Source of the DNA: Candidatus Methylospira mobilis
GTDB lineage: Bacteria > Pseudomonadota > Gammaproteobacteria > Methylococcales > Methylococcaceae
Assembly (NCBI RefSeq): GCF_009498235.1
Contig: NZ_CP044205.1
Location: forward strand, 2,357,389-2,421,388
Direction: 5' to 3'
DNA length: 64,000 bases
A program made the translations under genes and the position numbers. Shown piece by piece: positions 15,832 to 24,956 of this stretch. The stretch's first letter is position 1. The number at the start of each line of letters is the position of its first letter. Below the pieces are notes generated by a model. It ran no database searches. It was not told where the DNA came from and saw only the letters and a list, made by a program, of their open reading frames with translations.

Positions 15832-18800
15832 ATGAGCAAACTAAACCACGACGCAGCTGGCTTTCTGATTGGCGACAAAATTGATCTTGGCAAGGAAATA
15901 GCGCTGCTTGAACGCATTCGGGCGGATGTGAGCGCGATACGCGCGGCCTTCACCGGGGTAAAACCTTCGGCAACCGAAGCGGCGGCAAACAAGCTGTCAC
16001 GACAGCAAAGCAACCTGACGCATATAGCGGAACCGCGCGCGCGGGGTGACGATGGCCGCTTTATTCGGAAACAGCCCGCCGCCGAGCCGAAAGGTCGAAG
16101 CGATACGAAAGGCGTTTCTGTCGTCATCAACCAGCCCGCCGACGCGAAGCCCAATAAAAAATATGATGTGTGGCCGCAACTGCAACCGTCGGTATCCACA
16201 AAACCACGGCGCGATAAAAGCGGTCGGTTTGCCGCGCAAAACAATGGCGACGGCGGAAGTAATCCTCGCGAGCCAAAGGAAACCCCAAAAGACCGCGCGC
16301 TACTCGCCAAGCTGGCCGAACGCGTCACCGATACCGCGCGGAACAGCGTCCAGGGCATGGGCGATGTTGATCCCACCCTGAAGGCTCTCGGCGAAGTCGC
16401 CGAACCGCTAGGGCGCGGATTCAAGAGCATAACCGGCATCGGCGAAGGCAAGGATAAGTCCAAGGAAGGCTGGTTCAGGAAAATCTTTGGCGCGCTGCAG
16501 GGACTTCGCAGCGAAGACTCGGCATTCAACAAAGCCGCAAAGAAAAGCCTGAAGGCGATAGAAGACAAGCCGATTGCGGAAGGCGGCGGCAACGGCGGCG
16601 GTTTGTTTAGACTGATCGGCGGACTGCTGAGCAAAATACCCGGCATAGGCCTGGCTGGCCGTTTACTGGGCGGGGCCGGAACCGCTGTTGCCGGTGGAGC
16701 CCTGAGAGCCGCTGGCGGCATGGCGCGCGGCGCGGCAAAAGTTGCGGGCAATGTCATCAATAAAATTCCCGGCGTAGAAAGGCTTAAAAGGGCTATCGGC
16801 GTCAGCACAAGCGATGCAGTGGACGCATCAGCCGGAACTGCGGCTAAGTCCACCAAGGGCGCGCCCTCCGTTGCCAAGTCAGCGAGCAAGTTTGGCGTCA
16901 AGTCGCTGGGTAAAGGCTTGCTTAAACGCATTCCGATCATCGGCGCGCTGGCGGGTCTTGGCATGGCGGCGTCCGATATCTACGCCAACGAAAACGATCC
17001 TGAGAAGACCCCGGAACAAAAGCGGGAGGATAACTTCAAGGCTGGCGGGTCTGCTGTTGGCGGCATGATCGGCGGTGCTATAGGCATGATCGGCGGCCCG
17101 CTTGGAGCTGTAGTCGGCAGCATGATTGGCGACCAAGTGGGCGGCATGATCGGCGGTTGGTTGTCTACCTTCAGTTGGTCCGCGATAGGCGACCAAATCA
17201 CATCTACATGGACAAGTTCAGTTGAAAACCTTAAAGGCGTATGGACAACGGTAACCGATGGCGTTTCAACCTGGTTCAAAGAGAACTTCGGCGGCGCTGT
17301 CGAGCGTATCAAGGAGGTTTTCGGTAGTGTTAAAAACGCTTGGGACGGCATCACCGAGCAAGCGGGAAAAACCTTTGACTCCTTCAGCAATTTGCTCAAG
17401 GACAAATTCGGCATTGATGTAAAGAAAATTACCGCAGATATTACGGAGGGTGTTGTCAATGCGGTTGAAGGCACCAAAGAGTTCATGGACAGAACCGTGG
17501 ATTGGGGTAAGGATGCAGCCTACGAAGGCAGGAAAAAAGTTAGTCAACTGCGGTTTAATGATGTCGATGCCGCCTTAAAGATGGATGCTGGAGGAGATAC
17601 CATAACCGGACTTTCAGATTCCCAGACCAGGGCGTTTGCCGCCAACACCATGAAAAGTGAAAGCGGTGGTGACCAAAGAGCGGTGAATCAGTTTGGTTTC
17701 TCTGGGCAATATCAATTTGGAGCCGAGGCCTTGGCCGAAGAAGGGTTGATTGATGAAAAAAAGATGCACGCGGCCAGAAACAGCATGTCTTCTGCTGAGT
17801 GGTGGAAAGGCGGCGGTCATAAACGGTTTCTAGCCGATAATTCAAACTGGACAATAGCGGGTGGACAAGAAGCGTTCTTGGCCGACAAACAGCTCCAAGA
17901 CAAAGCGTTTATATCATTTACAAATAAAAATATTGCTAGGGGGATTGATGCTGGAGCCATATCAAAAAACTCCAGTCCCGAAATGATCGCAGCTTACGCC
18001 AAAGCAGCCCACCTTAAAGGCGCTGGCGGGGCAAACAAGCTGTTCCTTGATGGAAAAAACTCGGTAGATGCAAATGGCACATCCGCCAAGACATACGCCA
18101 ATGAAGGAGCCGCAGCCATGCGCGAGCTTGCTGGAAAGGTTGAATCAGCAAAAGCCAGCCAAGCTGCGGCCGCACAAAAAAAAGCAGCGGACGCAAAAGC
18201 CAATGCATCCGACGTACCAACCATGGCCGACGTGTATCAAGCTGATCCCAAGACGCCACCTACCAATACGCCGCAACAATCGACGGATGCAAAAAAATCA
18301 GCAGATGCAGCGGCCAACACATCCGACGTTCCTACCATGGCTGACGTGTATCAAGCTGATCCCAAGACGCCACCTACCAATACGCCGCAACAATCGACGG
18401 ATGCAAAAAAATCAGCAGATGCAGCGGCCAACACATCCGACGTTCCTACCATGGCTGACGTGTATCAAGCTGATCCCAAGACGCCACCTACCAATACGCC
18501 GCAACAATCGACGGATGCAAAAAAATCAGCAGATGCAGCGGCCAACACATCCGACGTTCCTACCATGGCTGACGTGTATCGGGCAGCACCAGCGCCCCAG
18601 CAGATGCCTTTCATCAACAATAAGCCCTCCCTGCCCGTCGTCAATGTGTCGGCGCGAATGCCATCCGCTCCGGCCATGCCACCTATCCCTACCCCCAATC
18701 CATCGCCGGAAATTCAAATACCGCTGACGGGCTTCGGCGAGAACAGGAACATCACGGTAGTGGCCCCGCCCGCCGAGGTCGGGCAAGACCTGAGTGATCG

Positions 18801-18843
18801 GCGTATTGCGCACATCGTCACGGGCGGGTATGGCAGGTATTAA
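15832..18843 (+). CDS. tape-measure-like tail protein with lysozyme-like domain and 38-residue repeats
   Basis: This 1003-residue protein is the longest in the window. Residues 1-230 are charged and probably extended. Residues 240-460 are rich in Gly, Ala and Ile, with glycine zippers (GGMIGGAIGMIGGPLGAVVG) that suit membrane insertion. Residues about 585-770 resemble a phage-tail muramidase or transglycosylase (MKSESGGD with a candidate catalytic Glu, GFSGQYQFGAEALAEEG). Residues about 790-920 are tandem repeats of ADVYQADPKTPPTNTPQQST type. The last 80 residues end TGGYGRY. It probably sets tail length and opens peptidoglycan during DNA entry. A hub-associated lysozyme is the alternative. 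Confidence 0.65.
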   Translation: MSKLNHDAAGFLIGDKIDLGKEIALLERIRADVSAIRAAFTGVKPSATEAAANKLSRQQSNLTHIAEPRARGDDGRFIRKQPAAEPKGRSDTKGVSVVINQPADAKPNKKYDVWPQLQPSVSTKPRRDKSGRFAAQNNGDGGSNPREPKETPKDRALLAKLAERVTDTARNSVQGMGDVDPTLKALGEVAEPLGRGFKSITGIGEGKDKSKEGWFRKIFGALQGLRSEDSAFNKAAKKSLKAIEDKPIAEGGGNGGGLFRLIGGLLSKIPGIGLAGRLLGGAGTAVAGGALRAAGGMARGAAKVAGNVINKIPGVERLKRAIGVSTSDAVDASAGTAAKSTKGAPSVAKSASKFGVKSLGKGLLKRIPIIGALAGLGMAASDIYANENDPEKTPEQKREDNFKAGGSAVGGMIGGAIGMIGGPLGAVVGSMIGDQVGGMIGGWLSTFSWSAIGDQITSTWTSSVENLKGVWTTVTDGVSTWFKENFGGAVERIKEVFGSVKNAWDGITEQAGKTFDSFSNLLKDKFGIDVKKITADITEGVVNAVEGTKEFMDRTVDWGKDAAYEGRKKVSQLRFNDVDAALKMDAGGDTITGLSDSQTRAFAANTMKSESGGDQRAVNQFGFSGQYQFGAEALAEEGLIDEKKMHAARNSMSSAEWWKGGGHKRFLADNSNWTIAGGQEAFLADKQLQDKAFISFTNKNIARGIDAGAISKNSSPEMIAAYAKAAHLKGAGGANKLFLDGKNSVDANGTSAKTYANEGAAAMRELAGKVESAKASQAAAAQKKAADAKANASDVPTMADVYQADPKTPPTNTPQQSTDAKKSADAAANTSDVPTMADVYQADPKTPPTNTPQQSTDAKKSADAAANTSDVPTMADVYQADPKTPPTNTPQQSTDAKKSADAAANTSDVPTMADVYRAAPAPQQMPFINNKPSLPVVNVSARMPSAPAMPPIPTPNPSPEIQIPLTGFGENRNITVVAPPAEVGQDLSDRRIAHIVTGGYGRY
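18207..18585 (+). repeat. 114-bp in-frame tandem repeats in the tape-measure-like gene
   Basis: Units begin at 18207, 18321, 18435 and 18549, each exactly 114 bases apart (38 codons). The second and third appear identical, the first is diverged at its start, and the fourth is partial. They encode a Pro/Thr/Ala-rich linker before the C-terminal domain. Such perfect repeats can gain or lose units by slippage. Confidence 0.9.
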
Positions 18844-18956
18844 CCGTGTATAGCTGTGCCCCGATAGTTGCGCCCATCAATTTTTGATACACTCAACGTG
18901 GGAATCGATTATTCTATACTACAAGACGATAACAACAAAAAACTCAGGTGGACACA

Positions 18957-19514
18957 ATGTTCAGCGAACGAAAAGCGGCGCAAATGGCGGCGTATTTCCT
19001 AGCAAAATCGCCAGACCGAAAGATGCCGCACCTTAAGCTCATGAAGATGCTGTACCTTGCTGACCGGGAGTCTATCCTGCGTAGCGGCTTCCCTATTACC
19101 GGTGATCACTTTGTTTCCATGCCACATGGTCCTGTGCTATCCATGACGCTAAATCACATGGATGGCGATGTTGAGTCATGCCCGGGCGGGTGGGAAGAAT
19201 GGATTTCAGATAAAGAGAATAACGAGCTGTCACTGCGGAAGGCATTCGAAAATGATGACCTTGATGAGCTATCTGAGGCCAATATCGAGATACTGTCTTC
19301 AATATGGGACACGTTTGGCTCCATGGGGAAATGGGAGATTCGCGACTGGACGCACGATAATTGTAAGGAGTGGGTGGACCCGCACGGGTCATCTAACCCT
19401 ATAACTTACAAAAGTGTTGCCGTTGCCCTCGGGTTTAGCAGTGAAGCGGCCAGTAATCTCGATTCGCGCATACGAGATGAAATCGAAATAGAAGGTATTT
19501 TTGCGGCTCTATGA
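18957..19514 (+). CDS. Panacea-domain (SocA-like, DUF4065) antitoxin
   Basis: ATG 18957 has AGGTGG just upstream; a GTG at 18948 in frame is possible. The 185-residue protein has the Panacea core: AAYFLAKSPD, KLMKMLYLADRESILRSGFP and HFVSMPHGPVLS. Panacea domains neutralise many unrelated toxins by direct binding. The toxin gene overlaps its stop by four bases. Such pairs are found in prophages and act in defence against other phages. Confidence 0.85.
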   Translation: MFSERKAAQMAAYFLAKSPDRKMPHLKLMKMLYLADRESILRSGFPITGDHFVSMPHGPVLSMTLNHMDGDVESCPGGWEEWISDKENNELSLRKAFENDDLDELSEANIEILSSIWDTFGSMGKWEIRDWTHDNCKEWVDPHGSSNPITYKSVAVALGFSSEAASNLDSRIRDEIEIEGIFAAL

Positions 19515-19954
19515 AGCTGTTTCTGCCGCTCAAAAAAGCAACGATCCTCGTGCCTTCTGGTCCCGTTCACGACATAAATCGCAAGCATCTTTTTGTTATC
19601 CTGGCGAATCACCCAACCGGCGACACCCCTGAAAGCAGTGTTTTACTGGTGTCGGTATCCAGCATAAAACCGGAAATACCTTACGACAACGCTTGCGTTC
19701 TCAGACCGGGAGACCATCCATTTATAAAGCACGATAGCTTTGTGGTGTATGCCCGAGCACGAATTGAAAATACCAACGCAATACTCCGTGGCGTCAACGA
19801 TGGCAAGCTTATACCCCAAGAGCCCATGAGCCAACCGGTTTTCGACAGAATTTGCACAGGCTTAACGGTATCGATTCATACGCCGCGAAATATCAGAGAT
19901 TTTTTCGAGGTACTTAACAAGCGCGCTGTAACAAGCACTCGTATTATCTCGTAA
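19511..19954 (+). CDS. PemK/MazF-like toxin partner of the Panacea antitoxin
   Basis: The 147-residue protein has a beta-barrel pattern of the PemK/MazF superfamily: TILVPSGPVHDINRKHLFVI, SVLLVSVSSIK and KHDSFVVYARARI. Its ATG overlaps the antitoxin TGA (ATGA), so the two are translationally coupled. The expected activity is ribonuclease, but barrels of this type can have other targets. The antirepressor block begins 23 bases after its stop, the same arrangement as at hicA. Confidence 0.7.
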   Translation: MKLFLPLKKATILVPSGPVHDINRKHLFVILANHPTGDTPESSVLLVSVSSIKPEIPYDNACVLRPGDHPFIKHDSFVVYARARIENTNAILRGVNDGKLIPQEPMSQPVFDRICTGLTVSIHTPRNIRDFFEVLNKRAVTSTRIIS

Positions 19955-19976
19955 TCCGTAGTTTTCATTTTTTAAT

Positions 19977-20685
19977 AGCCGCGTCCCTGCGGCTGGATTA
20001 CCCGATTCACCAAGCCTTGCTCAACTCATCCGCGCAGAAACCCCGCGCCTTTTCCCGGTACTGAGGCGACAGGTTCATGGTGCGCAGAAACGTCGCCATC
20101 AGCGCGGGCATGGTGGCGATGCCTTCGGATATGGAAGTCAAGCCCAAGGTAGACAGGTATTCGTCCACCAGCTCTCGCGTTAGCGGCTGGATGTTGCTCT
20201 GGCCGTTTTCGATGGTCAGCAGGTAGTGATTACGTCCGGCAGCCGAAGGGAGAACCCTACCCAGTAACCGCTCCCCTATTGTCTGGAGTATGCGCGCAGC
20301 GGCATACTGCACGCGCCTGATTGATCCCAACTCGATATCCCTGCAATGCGCCCATAGGGTTTCGCTCGGCAGCAGTATCAACTCAATCGCCATTTGGTCT
20401 TGCGGGCTGGCATTGCAGTAATGCTCGAATAGGGATTGTTTGAGGGAGACGTCCGGGGTTGCTTCCTCGGCCGGAATAAACTCACCTTCCAGCGGCAACC
20501 GAGCGACCAGAGAGCAAACATCGGTAAACGACTCGGCGGGAACCTCTTTGTAGCTGCATCCGAACTTGGACTTGATCGACGACCAGCACTTGATGGCGGC
20601 CTTGGCGTGTTTGTCTTGCGGCAGTTCGGCAACGCGGGATTTTACCAGCGCCTTGATGACGTCCTGCTGGTCGGGCGTCAGGCAG
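19977..20685. repeat. 709-bp direct repeat, copy 2 (antirepressor 3' part)
   Basis: This is the partner of 5656-6364. It lies inside the full-length antirepressor gene and starts 23 bases after a toxin gene stop, whereas copy 1 starts exactly at a toxin gene stop. Confidence 0.9.
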
Positions 20686-21071
20686 CCGGGTAGCGCCTTC
20701 TTGGTTTTGGGCTCGCGCTTCGCCTGCCCTTTCGTCCAGTAATCCCAAAGCGCGTCATCGCACTCGTTCTGGTACATGATGATGGTGTCGCGCAGCTCGG
20801 GGCGCACTTTGTTCGGGCTGATGGTGGCGAGCCAGCCGGCGAGTTTGCGGAGGGGCATACAAATCATCTTTTGAAGACCGCCAAGGGAAGGTATAACGAT
20901 TTCCGTTATACCCCACCTCGCTTCATTGCCGCGCAGCTTTGCAAGCTGGGATTGCCAAGCAAGGCCCATACCTTCGACGATGGTTTTCATCGGCGTAAAA
21001 GGCTGATTCTCGTGGTCAATGACAAATAATTCTGTACCGTGGAAACTGACAGTTAGTGGTTGTGCAGTCAT
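20007..21071 (-). CDS. phage antirepressor with P22_AR_N domain
   Basis: The 354-residue protein begins with a P22_AR_N domain: SFHGTELFVIDHENQPFTPM, MGLAWQSQLAKLRGN, LRKLAGWLATISPNKV and DTIIMYQNECDDALWDYWT. The C-terminal part starts with LTPDQQDVIKALVKSRV, similar to ORF6C-type C-terminal domains. Antirepressors of this class bind and inactivate phage repressors and so promote lytic growth. The gene is convergent with the toxin gene next to it. A 300-base leader precedes it, suggesting tight control. Confidence 0.85.
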   Translation of the reverse strand: MTAQPLTVSFHGTELFVIDHENQPFTPMKTIVEGMGLAWQSQLAKLRGNEARWGITEIVIPSLGGLQKMICMPLRKLAGWLATISPNKVRPELRDTIIMYQNECDDALWDYWTKGQAKREPKTKKALPGCLTPDQQDVIKALVKSRVAELPQDKHAKAAIKCWSSIKSKFGCSYKEVPAESFTDVCSLVARLPLEGEFIPAEEATPDVSLKQSLFEHYCNASPQDQMAIELILLPSETLWAHCRDIELGSIRRVQYAAARILQTIGERLLGRVLPSAAGRNHYLLTIENGQSNIQPLTRELVDEYLSTLGLTSISEGIATMPALMATFLRTMNLSPQYREKARGFCADELSKAW

Positions 21072-21378
21072 GGCTTTGCTCCTGATAGTTTAGTAAATAT
21101 CGCCAATATGAGGGCGAGCGGGACTCAACTACCGCTATCAGGCGGCGGGCATATTCCCCTTGCGGGTCTTGTATTTTGGCCTCTCATCCCGCCCATAGAT
21201 AAATTTTGGGCGAAAAAAAACCGCTAGGCTGTCGGGTGCGGAAGGCCGCTGATAGGAAGTAGTGAGGGAAGCCTACACCCGAAAGATTGCGAATGTCAAG
21301 CTGTCAATTTCGACAGGTTACGCTCCCTCAAGCGCTTGATAAAATGCGAACCTCCGCGCGAAAACAGCATTAACTTCT
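21072..21378. promoter_or_regulatory. leader region between antirepressor and membrane-protein genes
   Basis: About 300 bases lack a gene. The antirepressor side is GC-rich with several short self-complementary stretches (for example GGCGGCGGGCAT and TCATCCCGCCC), so a structured antirepressor leader is possible. The rightmost part holds the repeated element at 21276-21347. Confidence 0.4.
21276..21347 (+). repeat. cargo-upstream element, copy A
   Basis: Shared blocks with 23376-23448 are CACCCGAAAGATT, CTGTCA, GACAGG or GACGGG, and CTTGATAAAATGC, at nearly equal spacing. In this copy CTGTC-AATTTC-GACAG is a perfect inverted repeat (21301-21316). The element ends 31 bases before the ATG at 21379. 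Confidence 0.65.
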
Positions 21379-21606
21379 ATGCGAAAATCTTTTATTCAGA
21401 GCGTACTGTCCACCAAAAGGCAGCGGCAACGTTACTACTATTTCAGAAATGGCGCTGCTGGCCTTTGTGGCGTTGCCGCATACGCACATCTGGGTGGTGG
21501 TGGACTGGGCGCTTCCCTTGGGATTGCTGCAGCCATATTATCTTATTTAACTATAGCCCCCATTATCGCTTTCTTAATTTGTTTATTTGAACAAATGAGC
21601 TCATAG
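21379..21606 (+). CDS. small hydrophobic membrane protein
   Basis: The 75-residue protein has a basic N-terminus (MRKSFIQSVLSTKRQRQR). Residues 25-70 are hydrophobic and glycine-rich (LGGGGLGASLGIAAAILSYL, PIIAFLICLF), fitting two membrane spans. The gene follows the repeated element. It is the first of three closely spaced envelope genes. Confidence 0.5.
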   Translation: MRKSFIQSVLSTKRQRQRYYYFRNGAAGLCGVAAYAHLGGGGLGASLGIAAAILSYLTIAPIIAFLICLFEQMSS

Positions 21607-21608
21607 AA

Positions 21609-21950
21609 ATGGATCTTAAAACAATACTAATTTTGGCAGCTACGACAATAGTAGCATGGAAAATACTCAGCTATTTTGTACGCCTGTACTTTAGAAAAAG
21701 ACGTAAAGCGCGATTACTGGAAAAGTACGATGACGAGGAAATTGTATGTTTAATCATGAATCGCAAGTTCTGGCAAGGACAAACACCGGAACAACTTATA
21801 GATTCTATCGGGCAACCCCACGATATAGACAGAAAGGTTCTCAAATCAAAAACAAAAGAGACATGGAAGTATTACCAAGTACGCAAAGGACAATTCTCTT
21901 TAAAAGTTTACTTTGAAAATGACATTGTCATAGGATGGGAAAAGAAATAA
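21609..21950 (+). CDS. membrane-anchored protein with a BamE/SmpA-like domain
   Basis: The 113-residue protein has one N-terminal span (ILILAATTIVAWKILSYFV). The soluble part (WQGQTPEQLIDSIGQPHDID, then ETWKYYQV and LKVYFENDIVIGW) follows the 'G-T-x-x-Q-L-x-x-x-x-G-x-P ... W-x-Y' pattern of BamE/SmpA folds. It has no lipobox, unlike BamE itself. The base composition here is AT-rich compared with the phage genes, a sign of separate origin. Confidence 0.55.
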   Translation: MDLKTILILAATTIVAWKILSYFVRLYFRKRRKARLLEKYDDEEIVCLIMNRKFWQGQTPEQLIDSIGQPHDIDRKVLKSKTKETWKYYQVRKGQFSLKVYFENDIVIGWEKK

Positions 21951-22531
21951 TGATACACATCACAAAAAAAACAATTACATATTCATTATTTATTTTATAT
22001 TCTGTTTTATACGGTTATTCACTTAGCGCTTCAGCAACCACACTTGAAGAACTTGCAAGCGTGATTTCTCTTCCTGAAAATGCAGATTATTCAGCAAATG
22101 ACTGGTCATCAACTGATGGTGTATCCGGTGTAAAATGGAAACAAAAAGGCATACAGTCAAACCCGTCAGGTTCGTTTACGCGCACTGGAAAAACAACTCT
22201 CGATAAACTAGGGCCTGCTATCGTTACCTACATTGGCCCCAGAACAATGATCTTCGCTATTCATGTCGATATTGATAAACCAATGGTTTCCGATGAATAC
22301 AAAACAATACTTTCATCGCAGTTCAAAAAATCTACAACAATACATACAATTCGTGATAATTGTAAAGATGAAGGACCGTCGTCATCTTCTGGAGTATATG
22401 AAGCAATCTTGACCGGAAAGAAGCCTGTATATATTTTAGTCGAAAGCTCATCCGGTGCGAGTGGCATGGATGGAACGACTGGTTTTGATATTTCTCTTGC
22501 GTCTGAAGACAGATGGAAGTGTAGTCCATGA
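21950..22531 (+). CDS. secreted hypothetical protein
   Basis: The start is ATG 21950, overlapping the previous TAA by one base; the 193-residue product has a signal peptide (TYSLFILYSVLYGYSLSASA). The mature part has two Cys (in DNCKDEG and near the C-terminus, RWKCSP) that could pair in the periplasm. No family was recognised. Together with the previous two genes it forms an AT-rich envelope trio. Confidence 0.55.
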   Translation: MIHITKKTITYSLFILYSVLYGYSLSASATTLEELASVISLPENADYSANDWSSTDGVSGVKWKQKGIQSNPSGSFTRTGKTTLDKLGPAIVTYIGPRTMIFAIHVDIDKPMVSDEYKTILSSQFKKSTTIHTIRDNCKDEGPSSSSGVYEAILTGKKPVYILVESSSGASGMDGTTGFDISLASEDRWKCSP

Positions 22532-22549
22532 GTAAAGTGCGAAGAACCC

Positions 22550-22594
22550 GAAATTAAAATACCGCTGCTGACGGGCGGATATGGCAGGTATTAA
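22550..22594 (+). pseudogene. orphan 3' end of a tape-measure-like gene, copy 1
   Basis: The sequence encodes EIKIPLLTGGYGRY followed by TAA, in frame. It joins two separated parts of the tape-measure-like C-terminus (EIQIPLTG and IVTGGYGRY). Identity continues a few bases past the stop. It lies directly after the envelope trio and marks an old gene end. Confidence 0.75.
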
Positions 22595-22718
22595 CTGTAG
22601 ACCCGCCTATCAAGCGGGGGATTACGTGCGCCCCTAGCACTCTATCCTGCCTAAAGTCGGTCAGATACAGGCGTCAATAATATTTGCGCGTTAATAACAT
22701 ATTTGTTACCGTGCAACC

Positions 22719-23048
22719 ATGAACTACACCATCACCTACTACAACGAAGCCGTTGAAGCCGACATACTGGCGTTACCCGCCACTTTGCGCGCACGATACT
22801 TCAGCTTGTCCGACCGCATGGAGGTTTATGGCGCGAATTTGGGCGAGCCGCATACCAAAGCGTTTGGTGATGGTTTGTTCGAGCTGCGCATGAAAGGTGC
22901 CGAAGGAATCGCCCGCGTTTTCTATTGCACCTTGGTAGGTCGCCGTATCGTGATGCTGCACAGCTTCGTCAAGAAGTCGCAGAAAACCCCGCCGAAAGAG
23001 CTGCGGATTGCTGTAACTCGTATGAATGAGGTTAAAAATGAACCCTGA
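22719..23048 (+). CDS. higB: HigB/RelE-superfamily toxin (Gp49-like)
   Basis: The 109-residue protein has the Gp49/HigB layout: RYFSLSDRMEVYGANLGEPH, FGDGLFELRMKGAEGIARVF and IVMLHSFVKKSQKTPPKEL. These toxins cut mRNA on the ribosome. The order is toxin before antitoxin, as usual for HigBA, and the genes overlap. It is one of three toxin-antitoxin pairs in this prophage. Confidence 0.85.
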   Translation: MNYTITYYNEAVEADILALPATLRARYFSLSDRMEVYGANLGEPHTKAFGDGLFELRMKGAEGIARVFYCTLVGRRIVMLHSFVKKSQKTPPKELRIAVTRMNEVKNEP

Positions 23049-23352
23049 ACGCAAACCACCCACGATGACACACGCAGAATTAAAAGCAAAAGCCTTGGCA
23101 GACCCGGAAGTACGCGCCGAATATGAACGGCTGAACCGCGAGGAATTCGCCATTTTAGATGAAATCCTGGCCGCGAGGCGCGAAGCAGGACTGACCCAAG
23201 CGCAAGTAGCCGAACGCATGGGCACCAAAGCGCCCGCCGTGGCCCGGCTGGAATCTTCTCTGGCATCCGGCAAGCATTCCCCGAGTATAGACACGTTACG
23301 CAAGTACGCTGCGGCGCTCGGAAAACGCCTTGAAGTGCGTTTCGTGTCGTGA
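23038..23352 (+). CDS. higA: HigA-type XRE antitoxin
   Basis: ATG 23038 is preceded by GAGG at a good distance; an in-frame ATG at 23026 is the alternative. The 104-residue product has a helix-turn-helix (RREAGLTQAQVAERMG, then APAVARLESSLASGKHSPS). It neutralises the upstream toxin and probably represses the operon. It overlaps the toxin gene by 11 bases. Confidence 0.85.
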   Translation: MNPERKPPTMTHAELKAKALADPEVRAEYERLNREEFAILDEILAARREAGLTQAQVAERMGTKAPAVARLESSLASGKHSPSIDTLRKYAAALGKRLEVRFVS

Positions 23353-23375
23353 CTCGACGCCACACGGAAGGATAG

Positions 23376-23448
23376 CACCCGAAAGATTACCACTGTCAAC
23401 CTGTCAGAATTGACGGGTATCTGCGCATTAAGCTGCTTGATAAAATGC
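23376..23448 (+). repeat. cargo-upstream element, copy B
   Basis: This is the partner of 21276-21347. It starts 23 bases after the higA stop and ends 36 bases before ATG 23485. Its central inverted repeat is degraded here (CTGTCAGAATTGACGG). Confidence 0.65.
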
Positions 23449-24956
23449 AGGTATATGAATGCTAATCTAATATCTGGAGGAGAAATGCATAAAGCAGGCG
23501 GAATAATTGGCATTATTGCTGGGATATTTGGAATTATTGCAGCAGTAGCTACGCTATTTTTTGGTGGCATAGGTTCTGCGTTCGAGGCAGAAGGAGCAAA
23601 GACAGTAGTTGGCCTTGGCTGGGGAGGGGTTGCTTTCTCCTTTCTCTCTATTATCTTAGGTGCCGTCGCATTCGCTCGCCCAAAGGCGGCAGGTATCGGG
23701 CTCATTATCGTCTCTATCCTTGGAGCCATTCTAGGGGGTACGCTAGTAGCAGTATGCATGGCCTTGTCATTGATCGGCGGCATTCTTGCCCTCATTGGGG
23801 CAAAAAATGAAGCCCAAACTACTCATCAACATAGCATAAGCGACTCCCCCCCTCCTCCCCAAACAAAAAAATACACCTGGATATGGTGGACGGCTGGTGC
23901 AGTGGTATCAATTATCGTACTCTCAATGGTTGGTAGCAATGATGCGCAATTACCAAAAGTTGATCCAATAGTAGATCTTGCAGGACAACAGCCAAGCGAC
24001 TTACATCCAGATGGTGAGTTGTCTGACATATTCGCACTTGGCAGTAAAAATACCGAACTCCAGCGCGAAAATAAACTTAAAGAGATAAAGGGGAAAGTAA
24101 TCCAATGGGAACTACCTGTCTATGAAGTATCACGATCTCATGATGGATATAAGGTTCAGACCAAATCTAGTATACGCATCGGTCAGTACGGTAAAAATGC
24201 TGTCGGGGTATTTATCTATATAACCCCGAGAAACGATGACGAAAAACATAAAATTGAATCTTTAAAAACTGATGACATCATAAAATTTAAAGGGCGTATT
24301 GCAGGGACTTCCATGCGTTCTTTAGAAATAAAACCAGCGATACTTTCCAATAACAGCACTGCAACTATTAATAAAATTGAACCGGCCAGTACCGCTGACA
24401 TTAACACTGATAAAGAATTTCCTATAGTTGGGGAAAAAAACCAATTATCAGATCAGAGTCAACCGGCTGAAACTGTATCTACTGCTACGGGCACTCCAGC
24501 ACCAACGACTCCAGCAGCCCCTGCGCTTCATTCAAACGATCCACTGCCCGGAGAGTGCAGTGAAATTCAGTCCTGTATTGAGCAAAGCCTAAAAGCTGCT
24601 CGGGATAATAACATTGACATTGTGCGCCATATCGCCTCGCGCATTGACTCCCTGCCCAAACCTGAACTGGGAAATAAAGTACAGAGTAGAAAACTCAATG
24701 CGCAAGGACTGGAAACATTCAAGGCAGGCGACTACAACAATGCCGCAGCCTACTTCCAAATGGCTCTGAAAGAAAACCCTCGTGATGCCGAACTGGAGGC
24801 TAATCTTGGTTCAGCGCTGACCGAAGCGGGTCGCGCCGGTGAAGCGGTTACTCCGTTTTTATCTTCGCTACAGCTTGATCCACGGCGTTCATGGACGTGG
24901 GCTCCATTGGCTGAGGCGTATGTGGTAACGGGACAGCAGGATAAAGCTGGGCGGTT

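Noticed and set aside
15816..16964. Long minus-strand frame opposite the tape-measure-like gene
   Set aside because: It is low-complexity (Pro/Ala/Ser) and mirrors the GC-rich plus-strand gene; no domain is visible.
18207..18585. Regular repeats as a CRISPR array
   Set aside because: The repeats are 114 bp, directly adjacent without spacers, and in frame inside a coding gene.
22773..23795. Minus-strand frame of 340 codons
   Set aside because: It lies opposite higB, higA and the next gene, all of which have recognisable domains on the plus strand.
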